From the NCBI GenBank assembly GCA_017388605.1, contig JAFPIE010000099.1:1-17015 (forward strand): a stretch of 17,015 nucleotides of DNA, written 5' to 3'. Under the pieces are notes generated by a model. It made no database searches, was not told the DNA's origin, and was given only the letters and a program-made list of their open reading frames with translations. Positions 9,090-15,671 of this stretch are shown here, piece by piece (positions within the stretch are counted from its first letter, which is position 1; each line of letters starts with the position of its first letter). This DNA is from Acholeplasmatales bacterium (GTDB lineage Bacteria; Bacillota_I; Bacilli_A; Acholeplasmatales; Anaeroplasmataceae). Both the position numbers and the translations under genes were made by a program.

Positions 9090-12000
9090 TTATTTTCTAA
9101 AATATTCAACAGCGTTCTTAAAGATATCCTGTTGCTTATTACCGCTGATATTCTTAAATAGATTCTCTTCATATCTTTCGGAATGTCCCATCTTACCTAA
9201 GATTAAGCCATCCTCAGAAATAATACCTTCAATCGCATAGCTTGAGCCATTTGGATTTAGAGGAGCATCCTTAGTAGCATTTCCTTCTAAATCTGTATAT
9301 ACAAAGGCAATTTGACCCTTCTTTGCTAATTCCTTAGCAAATTCACTAGAAACTACAAATTTACCTTCACCATGAGATACTGCAATCGCATGTACCTCAC
9401 CAGTTTTGTAGCTTGCAAGCCATGGAGATGCATTCGTCATTACCTTTGTGTAAACCATCTGTGAAACGTGACGGTTTACATCATTACGGAATAATGTAGG
9501 TGATTTTTCATTTACCATACCTAATCTACCATATGGTAATAATCCACTCTTTACTAATGCTTGGAATCCGTTACAAATACCTAAGATTAAGCCCTTGCGG
9601 TCAAGTAATCTATGAATGGCATCTCTAACCTTTTCTTGATTTAATACATTAGCAATAAATTTACCAGAGCCATCTGGTTCATCACCTGCACTAAATCCAC
9701 CACATAATACGAAGATATCTGCCTTATCGATGTTTTCTGCCATTTCATCAATGGAATTGAATACATCCTCGCTTGTTAAATTCTTAAATACTGTACTCTT
9801 TGTTACAGCACCAGCCTTTTGGAAGGCTCTTGCTGTATCATAATCACAGTTTGTACCAGGGAATACTGGAAGATAAACAGTAACATTCTTCTTTTTCTTT
9901 AATAGAGGAACTTCCCTTTTTGTAGGAGTAATATCCATTAAAGTACAAGTATTCTCACCTTTATCCTTATATACCTTAGTGAACTTTTCTGTATTTGCCT
10001 TATATAATTCATCAAGTGTAAAGGTAACCTTATTGAATGTACCAACTTCCTTTTCAATAGTCTTACCTAAATAAATACAATTTGGATAATCAATTTCAGA
10101 TTCTGTTTCAATTACGATAGAACCATAATTATATGCATCAAGCTCTCTTTCATCATACTCGATTTCAAATCCAATCTTATTACCAAAGCTCATCTTAGAT
10201 ACAGCCTCAATAATTCCACCATAGGATAGGGCATATGCAGATTTGATTCTACCATTTTCAATATTCGATGATACGAAATCAAAATTCATCTTTAATTCAT
10301 CAACATTTGGAGTATAATCTCTATTCTCATAATGCTTAACTAAATAAATATTATGATTTGGAGCCTTGAATTCTGGAGAAATAACAATTCTAGAATCCAC
10401 AGTTGTAATACCAAATGCCATTAGCATTGGTGGTACAGAAATGTTTTGGAATGTACCACTCATAGAATCCTTTCCACCAATGGAAGGTAGACCGAATTCA
10501 TTTTGCATCTTAAGTGCACCAAGTAAGGAAGCTAAAGGCTTACCCCAAGACTTCTCATTGTGCATTCTTTCGAAATATTCCTGATAAGAGAATCTCATCT
10601 TATTGTATCTTGCACCTGCAGCAACAACCTTACTACATGCTTCTACAATTGCGTATTCAGCACCATGGAATGGACTCCATTTAGAAATGAATGGATTATA
10701 ACCGAATGCCATAATGGATGCTGTATTTGTATAATGATCCTTTACAGGAAGCTTCTGTACAGAAACCTGAGTTTCTGTTCTTTGGTATTTTCCACCAAAT
10801 GGCATTAATACTGTAGATGCACCAATGGTTGCATCAAACATTTCAATTAAGCCCTTTTGGCTTACAACATTATTATCCGATAATGTATTTAATACTCTAT
10901 CCTTTAATTTAGCTCTTCCCTTTAGGAATGGGTTTTTATTATCTACTGCTGTAATTTCAGCCTTAGCATAATGATTTGCACCTGCAGAATCAATGAATCT
11001 TCTTGAGATATCAACAATCTTTCTACCTCTATAATTCATCACAAGTCTTGGCGCCTTAGTTACTACTGCAACATTAGAAACCTCAATATTTTCCTCATGG
11101 CAATAGCCCTTAAATTTTTCTACATCCTTAGGAGCAATAACAACAGCCATTCTTTCTTGTGATTCAGAAATAGCAAGCTCTGTTGCATTTAATCCAGAAT
11201 ACTTTGTAGGAACATTATCTAGATTAATTAATAAGCCATCTGCAAGCTCACCAATCGCTACAGATACACCACCAGCACCAAAGTCATTTGATTTCTTAAT
11301 AAGCTTTGTTACCTCAGGTCTTCTAAATAGGTGAGCAATCTTTCTTTCCTCAGGTGCATTACCCTTTTGAACCTCACTTGAGCAAACCTCAATAGACTTT
11401 TCTGTATGCTCCTTTGAAGATCCTGTTGCACCACCAATACCATCTCTACCTGTTCTACCACCTAAAAGTAGGATAACGTCTCCTTCCTTTGGTGATTCTC
11501 TTCTGATAACATCAGCCTTAACTGCACCAACAACAGCACCAACCTCAAGTCTCTTTGCAACATAATCATTATGGTAGATTTCTCTTACATGTGTAGTTGC
11601 AAGACCAATTTGGTTACCATAGGAGGAGTAGCCCTGAGCTGCTTTCATAGAGATTACTCTTTGTGGAAGCTTACCAGGAATTGTATCAGAAACCTCAGCA
11701 TAGATATTTCCTGCACCAGTTACTCTCATAGCCTGGTATACATAGGCTCTACCAGATAGTGGGTCACGAATCGCACCACCTAAGCAGGTAGATGCACCAC
11801 CGAATGGTTCAATTTCTGTTGGGTGGTTGTGTGTTTCATTTTTGAATTGTAATAACCATTTTTCAGGCTCACCATCAACATCAATAGTAACAAAGATAGA
11901 ACAAGCATTGTTTTCCTCAGATTCCTCTAAATCATCAAGCTTACCAATCTTCTTTAAATACTTTGCACCAATAGTACCTAAATCCATTAGGCAAAGCTTT

Positions 12001-12785
12001 TTATTTTCTCTATCTAAATCCTTACGCATTTTATAATAAAGATTTAGGCAATCATTCATTTCCTTCTTCATGAAGGATTCATCAATAGTGATTTCAGTTA
12101 AAATCGTATTAAATGTTGTATGACGACAGTGGTCAGACCAATAGGTATCCAAAATTCTAAGCTCAGTTTCCCATGGGTCTCTTCCTTCCTCCTTAAAATA
12201 TTTAACAACACATTTTAAGTCGTCTTGGTTCATCGCAAGACCATATTTCTTACAGAATTCAGGAAGCTCAACATCGCTCATTTCTGTAAAGCCCTCTAAG
12301 ATAGATACAGGCTTAATTTCAGCCTTCTCTAAATCGGATAGAACAGATAAGTCCTTTTCTCTTGCTTCAACTGCATTAATTACATATTTTTTTATTCTTT
12401 CTAAATCAGAATCCTTAATATCATCATCTAGAACAATGATTCTTCCAGAACGAATATTGATCTTCGCATTTGGATTAATAAGCTTGCAGCAATCGATTGC
12501 GGATGAAGCTCTTTGGTCAAATTGACCTGGTAGGAATTCTGTTGCGATATATTTTTTACCATTTAAATCTAAGGTATCAGAAACCGTATCTGTTACAACC
12601 TCACCAAATACCTGATATCTAGCTTTATTAAGTAAATCCTTTGTAAATCCGAATAAATCATATACATTGATTACTCTAACATTTTTTAGATTTAGGCTAA
12701 GATTTAGATTTAAATCTGCTTGCATAGATTTACTTTCTACTTGGTAGCCTGCCTTCTTTTCTACATAAATACGATAATCACCCAT
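9090..12785 (-). CDS. purL: phosphoribosylformylglycinamidine synthase, long single-chain form
   Basis: Converts FGAR to FGAM using ATP and glutamine. At 1231 residues this is the large form combining the PurS-like, synthetase and glutaminase parts in one chain, so no separate purS or purQ is needed. After the N-terminal PurS-like region come the synthetase core (FKNETHNHPTEIEPFGGAST, and later GGKDSMSGT) and a glutaminase domain from about residue 968. Its triad is Cys1071 (GICNGFQAL), His1138 (VSHGEGKF) and Glu1203 (GHSER). I place the start at 12785. GAGGAAG lies 6 bases upstream, the arrangement with purK is TAA-T-ATG, and the family-like sequence GDYRIYVEKKAGYQ begins here. An in-frame ATG at 12827 would overlap purK by 41 bases and adds residues that do not look like the family. 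Confidence 0.96.
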   Translation of the reverse strand: MGDYRIYVEKKAGYQVESKSMQADLNLNLSLNLKNVRVINVYDLFGFTKDLLNKARYQVFGEVVTDTVSDTLDLNGKKYIATEFLPGQFDQRASSAIDCCKLINPNAKINIRSGRIIVLDDDIKDSDLERIKKYVINAVEAREKDLSVLSDLEKAEIKPVSILEGFTEMSDVELPEFCKKYGLAMNQDDLKCVVKYFKEEGRDPWETELRILDTYWSDHCRHTTFNTILTEITIDESFMKKEMNDCLNLYYKMRKDLDRENKKLCLMDLGTIGAKYLKKIGKLDDLEESEENNACSIFVTIDVDGEPEKWLLQFKNETHNHPTEIEPFGGASTCLGGAIRDPLSGRAYVYQAMRVTGAGNIYAEVSDTIPGKLPQRVISMKAAQGYSSYGNQIGLATTHVREIYHNDYVAKRLEVGAVVGAVKADVIRRESPKEGDVILLLGGRTGRDGIGGATGSSKEHTEKSIEVCSSEVQKGNAPEERKIAHLFRRPEVTKLIKKSNDFGAGGVSVAIGELADGLLINLDNVPTKYSGLNATELAISESQERMAVVIAPKDVEKFKGYCHEENIEVSNVAVVTKAPRLVMNYRGRKIVDISRRFIDSAGANHYAKAEITAVDNKNPFLKGRAKLKDRVLNTLSDNNVVSQKGLIEMFDATIGASTVLMPFGGKYQRTETQVSVQKLPVKDHYTNTASIMAFGYNPFISKWSPFHGAEYAIVEACSKVVAAGARYNKMRFSYQEYFERMHNEKSWGKPLASLLGALKMQNEFGLPSIGGKDSMSGTFQNISVPPMLMAFGITTVDSRIVISPEFKAPNHNIYLVKHYENRDYTPNVDELKMNFDFVSSNIENGRIKSAYALSYGGIIEAVSKMSFGNKIGFEIEYDERELDAYNYGSIVIETESEIDYPNCIYLGKTIEKEVGTFNKVTFTLDELYKANTEKFTKVYKDKGENTCTLMDITPTKREVPLLKKKKNVTVYLPVFPGTNCDYDTARAFQKAGAVTKSTVFKNLTSEDVFNSIDEMAENIDKADIFVLCGGFSAGDEPDGSGKFIANVLNQEKVRDAIHRLLDRKGLILGICNGFQALVKSGLLPYGRLGMVNEKSPTLFRNDVNRHVSQMVYTKVMTNASPWLASYKTGEVHAIAVSHGEGKFVVSSEFAKELAKKGQIAFVYTDLEGNATKDAPLNPNGSSYAIEGIISEDGLILGKMGHSERYEENLFKNISGNKQQDIFKNAVEYFRK

Positions 12786-12786
12786 A

Positions 12787-13872
12787 TTATTCTTCCTCAC
12801 TAAATAATTTTTTATATTTTGAATCATATTCCTCTAAGGATGTATCTGTGAAGGTGATGTGAGCCATCTTTCTTCTTTCTCTTACATCCTCTTTATGATA
12901 ATCATGAATATGAACCTTATCATTATTTTCTAGCTTCTTCATATTTTCATAATCAAAGCCTAAAATGTTTTTCATTATAGTTTTTGATTTTAATTTTGGT
13001 TTTGTAAGTGGCATATCCAGTAAGAACTTTGCAAGCTCTGAATACTGGCTTACATTACAGCCCTCAATGGTGTAATGTCCACTATTGTGTGGTCTTGGTG
13101 CCATCTCATTAAAATAGAATTCATCACCCTTAACAAAGAATTCAATAGTTAGAATTCCATAATATTTTGCTCTTTCCATAAATCTAATGGAGGCTTCTTT
13201 TATCCAATCAAAGATAGGAAGATTTGAATCTACGATACATAAATCTAAGATTCCCTTTTTATGCTTATTAATTCCCATTGGGAAGGTTATGATTTCATCC
13301 TTAGAACGAATTAGGATAATCGATGTTTCAAAATCATAATCAATAAATTCCTCAAGGATTCCTTCGCCCTTCAAATAAGGATTAACCTTTTCTATATCCT
13401 CCTTAGATCTTAGGACAACCTGTCCATGACCATCATAGCCTAGGGTTGTTGTCTTATAAACACAAGGATAACCGATTTCTTTAATTCCATCCTCTAAATC
13501 CTTTTTGGAATAGATTGGCTTAAACTTAGGAGTTTTAAGTCCTAGGTTTTTCGCATTTGTTTTTTCTCTAATTCTATTTTGAGAATCGAATAAAGGTAAA
13601 ATCCCCTGAGGGATATTATAGGAATCTCTTATGAATTTTAATTGTTCGGATGGAACATTTTCAAATTCATAGGTTAAAACATCACTCTTATCGCCTAATT
13701 CCTTTAATCCTTCGATATTGTCGTATTCACTTACAATGACCTCGCTACAAACATAGCTTGCAGGGCATTTCGGGTTTGGGTCTAGACAAATAGATTCTGC
13801 ACCAAGCTCTTTTGCCGCCTCAGCTAGCATCATACCTAATTGCCCGCCGCCAATAATACCAATTTTCTTCAT
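12787..13872 (-). CDS. purK: N5-carboxyaminoimidazole ribonucleotide synthase
   Basis: ATP-grasp enzyme that carboxylates AIR with bicarbonate to give N5-CAIR, which PurE then isomerises to CAIR. The 361 residues are typical. Visible features are IIGGGQLGMML at 6-16, the ATP-grasp loop YKTTTLGYDGHGQ at 139-151 and FNEMAPRPHNSGHYTIEGC at about 254-272. It is the first enzyme gene of the operon; an AGGAG site 5 bases from the ATG directly follows the terminator T-tract. purE normally accompanies purK but is not in this window. The gene is read only if transcription passes the riboswitch-linked terminators upstream. Confidence 0.97.
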   Translation of the reverse strand: MKKIGIIGGGQLGMMLAEAAKELGAESICLDPNPKCPASYVCSEVIVSEYDNIEGLKELGDKSDVLTYEFENVPSEQLKFIRDSYNIPQGILPLFDSQNRIREKTNAKNLGLKTPKFKPIYSKKDLEDGIKEIGYPCVYKTTTLGYDGHGQVVLRSKEDIEKVNPYLKGEGILEEFIDYDFETSIILIRSKDEIITFPMGINKHKKGILDLCIVDSNLPIFDWIKEASIRFMERAKYYGILTIEFFVKGDEFYFNEMAPRPHNSGHYTIEGCNVSQYSELAKFLLDMPLTKPKLKSKTIMKNILGFDYENMKKLENNDKVHIHDYHKEDVRERRKMAHITFTDTSLEEYDSKYKKLFSEEE

Positions 13873-13888
13873 AATATCTCCTAAAAAC

Positions 13889-13920
13889 GAAAAAACAACA
13901 TTAGACTAATCTAGTGTTGT
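13889..13920 (-). terminator. intrinsic terminator T2 just upstream of purK
   Basis: In the minus-strand RNA, ACAACACTAGA pairs with TCTAATGTTGT around a TTAG loop (11 positions, one C-A mismatch). A T-tract follows, and a second T run appears three bases later. It ends 17 bases before the purK start, so termination here would switch off the whole operon. The leader ORF stop codon (TAG) is in the 5' arm, so a terminating ribosome should block hairpin formation. Confidence 0.75.
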
Positions 13921-13994
13921 TCATTGCGCTTAAAAATACCATTACAGGGTAATGGCTTATTCATTTTATTAACGTTACTTCTTAGCTGTATCAT
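13911..13994 (-). CDS. 27-residue leader ORF between riboswitch and purK
   Basis: A short frame starts at ATG 13994 and stops at TAG 13911-13913. The peptide begins MIQLRSNVNK and ends KRNEQH; I do not recognise it. It has a strong ribosome binding site, GAAGGAG at 14000-14006, 5 bases from the ATG, as good as any in the operon. Its codons 14-19 (encoding PLPCNG) exactly form a terminator-like hairpin, and its stop lies in the 5' arm of the terminator before purK. A ribosome translating it would melt the first hairpin and cover the second. This suggests a regulatory leader peptide rather than a protein with its own function. No membrane or signal segment is visible. Chance occurrence is possible because the frame is short. 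Confidence 0.55.
   Translation of the reverse strand: MIQLRSNVNKMNKPLPCNGIFKRNEQH
13932..13955 (-). terminator. terminator-like hairpin T1 inside the leader ORF
   Basis: In the minus-strand RNA, CCATTAC pairs perfectly with GTAATGG around a three-base CCT loop, followed by TATTTTT. The stem is short (7 bp, three G-C pairs) and the U-tract is broken by an A, so it may be a weak terminator or a pause hairpin. It lies wholly inside the 27-codon leader ORF, so translation would disrupt it. Confidence 0.5.
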
Positions 13995-14044
13995 GTAAAC
14001 TCCTTCAAGTAGTCTCTTAATACTTTAAAAATAAGTTAATAGGT

Positions 14045-14115
14045 CATAAATAGTCCTCTAGTTTAAGGCCAAAGGGTAGAGACTTGTCCGCCATATCCGG
14101 ACTATTATATCTATG
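14045..14115 (-). ncRNA. guanine-type purine riboswitch aptamer
   Basis: The minus-strand RNA folds as a three-way junction of the purine riboswitch class. P1 is CATAGATA (14108-14115) with TATTTATG (14045-14052), 8 bp including one G-T. P2 is GTCCG/CGGAC with loop GATATGG. P3 is CCTTTGG/CTAGAGG with loop CCTTAAA. J2/3 reads AAGTCTCTACC. In standard numbering U22, U47 and U51 are present (14107, 14082, 14078), and position 74 is C (14053), which specifies guanine rather than adenine. U51 argues against the 2'-deoxyguanosine variants. Position 48 is C instead of the common U. It sits right at the predicted transcript start, and its ligand should repress the purine genes. Confidence 0.93.
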
Positions 14116-14125
14116 CGCCAATAAT

Positions 14126-14154
14126 ATTTTATCATATTTATTTCTTTTCCAAAA
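14126..14154 (-). promoter_or_regulatory. promoter of the purine operon
   Basis: On the minus strand, an extended -10 element TGATAAAAT occupies 14134 down to 14126. The -35 region is weak: TTGGAA at 14152-14147 with a 15-base spacer, or TTTTGG two bases further upstream with 17. The predicted start is about 14118-14120, a few bases before the riboswitch P1 stem. I see no CGAA-containing PurR box pair in the region. Confidence 0.55.
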
Positions 14155-14167
14155 CAGAAAAAGGTGT

Positions 14168-14184
14168 ATGTAAAACACTTACAT
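14168..14184. repeat. inverted repeat ATGTAA-N5-TTACAT in the divergent region
   Basis: A perfect 6-bp inverted repeat lies between the two divergent promoters, upstream of the purine -35 region. A third copy of the half-site, TATGTAAAA, occurs at 14213-14221 inside the transporter promoter. The arrangement could be an operator for a dimeric regulator, but in such AT-rich DNA it may be chance. Confidence 0.35.
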
Positions 14185-14191
14185 TTTTATT

Positions 14192-14229
14192 TATCACTTC
14201 CCTCCTTTTACTTATGTAAAAAAGTGATA
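14192..14229. repeat. 8-bp inverted repeat TATCACTT / AAGTGATA around the transporter promoter
   Basis: TATCACTT at 14192-14199 and its exact reverse complement AAGTGATA at 14222-14229 flank the -35 region, separated by 22 bases. The right arm overlaps the extended -10 TGATATAAT. A repressor bridging or binding these arms would block transcription of the MATE gene. No regulator gene is adjacent to support this. Confidence 0.4.
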
Positions 14230-14233
14230 TAAT
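14206..14233 (+). promoter_or_regulatory. promoter of the MATE transporter gene
   Basis: An extended -10, TGATATAAT (TATAAT at 14228-14233), matches consensus. A -35-like TTTTAC at 14206-14211 is spaced 16 bases. The predicted start is about 14240, leaving a short leader with a GGAGG ribosome binding site before the ATG at 14262. Confidence 0.7.
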
Positions 14234-14261
14234 TTCAATTACAAGAATTGGAGGTGTTATC

Positions 14262-15632
14262 ATGGAGGGAAAAATAGAAAACAAAATGACCGAAGGAAAT
14301 CTTTTTTCTAATCTATTCTTCTATTCACTTCCAATTATATTATCCGGAATATTACAATTATTATATAATGCTGCAGATTTAATTGTTTGTGGCCAATTCG
14401 GTCATGAGCACGCAACAGGCGCTATTTCATCTACAGGCTCACTAATTAATTTAATTATCCAATTGTTTATGGGATTATCTGTTGGTGCGAATGTTATTAT
14501 GGCAAGATGCTATGGCGCAAAGGATCAGGATAAGGCGGAAAGGGTTGTTTATACTTCGATGATATTTTCTGTAGTCTTTGGTATAATTTTAGGAGTTGTT
14601 GGAATGCTTATGTCAAGAACCTTCCTAGAATGGATGCAATCTCCTATAGAAACTATAGATCAATCGAGTGCATATTTATTCATTTATTTTATCGGTTTAC
14701 CTTTTTCTATGATTTACAATTTCGGTGCTGCCATATTTAGAGCGATAGGTGATACAAAGCGTCCATTTACGTTTTTGGCACTTTCAGGAATTATTAATGT
14801 TTTATTAAATCTATTATTTGTTATTGCCTTTGATATGAACGTTGAGGGTGTAGCATTAGCAACTATCATCTCACAGGGTATATCTGCACTTTTAATTGTT
14901 ATTGCCTTATTAAATAATCATAAATTCTTTAGCTTTTCCTTTAGAGAATTAAGATTCTATAAAAGAGAGGCCTTAGATATTATTAAAATAGGATTACCTG
15001 CAGGATTACAATCTACGATATTCTCCTTATCGAATGTACTTATTCAATCCTCGATTAATTCCTTAGGTCCAACGGTAATGGATGGTAATGGTGCCTCATC
15101 AAGCCTAGAGGGATTTATTTATACCTCTATGAATAGTGTTGCTCAAGCAAGTGTAGCCTTCATCTCTGCAAATTATGGGGCAGGCAAAAAGAAAAACATT
15201 AAATTGACTGTACTCTATTCCCTAGGGCTTGTTTTACTTATGAATTTAGTTACTGGTGGAATTATATTATTATTCCATAGACCATTACTTTCCTTATATA
15301 TTGGAGATGATGCAGCCATCGAGGAAGGCAAAAAAAGACTATTTATTATAGCCTGTTCTTACTTCCTATGTGGATTTATGGATGTAGGAGCCTATTCCCT
15401 AAGAGGAATTGGGTATTCTACTACCCCTGCCATTATTTCACTTATAGGTGCTTGTCTATTAAGAATTGTATGGATATATACCTTCTTCCAATGGGATTCC
15501 TTACATAATCTATCTGGATTAGTCATAAGCTATCCTATAAGCTGGATATTAACCTTAATGGTTCATTTTACTTTATTTATTATTCTATTTAAAAGATTGA
15601 AATTAAAAGAAATAGAAGCTGCAACCATTTAA
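14262..15632 (+). CDS. MATE-family multidrug/cation efflux transporter
   Basis: A 456-residue polytopic membrane protein. The cytosolic N-terminus leads into LFFYSLPIILSGILQLLYNAADLIVCGQ, the characteristic first segment of MATE proteins. GLSVGANVIMARCYGAKD follows, and a second matching half starts at about residue 245 (IGLPAGLQSTIFSLSNVLIQSSINSLG, then VAFISANYGAG). Two MatE repeats with about 12 membrane segments are expected. MATE proteins export drugs or metabolites in exchange for Na+ or H+; the substrate cannot be read from sequence. The start has GGAGG spaced 7 bases and is preceded by its own promoter. Base composition resembles that of its neighbours. Transcription is divergent from the purine operon, so it need not be functionally linked to it. 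Confidence 0.93.
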   Translation: MEGKIENKMTEGNLFSNLFFYSLPIILSGILQLLYNAADLIVCGQFGHEHATGAISSTGSLINLIIQLFMGLSVGANVIMARCYGAKDQDKAERVVYTSMIFSVVFGIILGVVGMLMSRTFLEWMQSPIETIDQSSAYLFIYFIGLPFSMIYNFGAAIFRAIGDTKRPFTFLALSGIINVLLNLLFVIAFDMNVEGVALATIISQGISALLIVIALLNNHKFFSFSFRELRFYKREALDIIKIGLPAGLQSTIFSLSNVLIQSSINSLGPTVMDGNGASSSLEGFIYTSMNSVAQASVAFISANYGAGKKKNIKLTVLYSLGLVLLMNLVTGGIILLFHRPLLSLYIGDDAAIEEGKKRLFIIACSYFLCGFMDVGAYSLRGIGYSTTPAIISLIGACLLRIVWIYTFFQWDSLHNLSGLVISYPISWILTLMVHFTLFIILFKRLKLKEIEAATI

Positions 15633-15639
15633 AGCAAAC

Positions 15640-15668
15640 AAAAAGGAAATCAAGTCGATTTCCTTTTT
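15640..15668. terminator. bidirectional terminator between the MATE gene and metG
   Basis: AAAAAGGAAATC pairs perfectly with GATTTCCTTTTT (12 bp) around the loop AAGTC. An A-run on one side and a T-run on the other allow intrinsic termination in both directions. It begins 8 bases after the MATE stop and ends 4 bases beyond the metG stop, serving the two convergent genes. Confidence 0.9.
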
Positions 15669-15671
15669 CAT

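Noticed and set aside
8927..9172. 81-residue minus-strand ORF across the purL/purC junction
   Set aside because: It lies in another frame over the strongly conserved ends of purL and purC and has no recognisable product; it is a shadow frame.
12786..12827. Upstream in-frame ATG extending PurL by 14 residues into purK
   Set aside because: The ATG at 12785 has GAGGAAG 6 bases upstream and begins the family-like N-terminus; the extension overlaps purK by 41 bases and looks non-homologous.
14045..14115. Alternative classes for the leader RNA: adenine, 2'-deoxyguanosine or PRPP riboswitch
   Set aside because: C at position 74 excludes the adenine type, U at 51 argues against the deoxyguanosine variant, and the P2/P3 loops match the purine class rather than the ykkC-like fold.
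13873..14261. A PurR-type operator, or a remnant of purE, in the region upstream of purK
   Set aside because: No CGAA-containing inverted box pair and no PurE-like coding sequence could be found; the region is accounted for by promoters, riboswitch, leader ORF and terminators.
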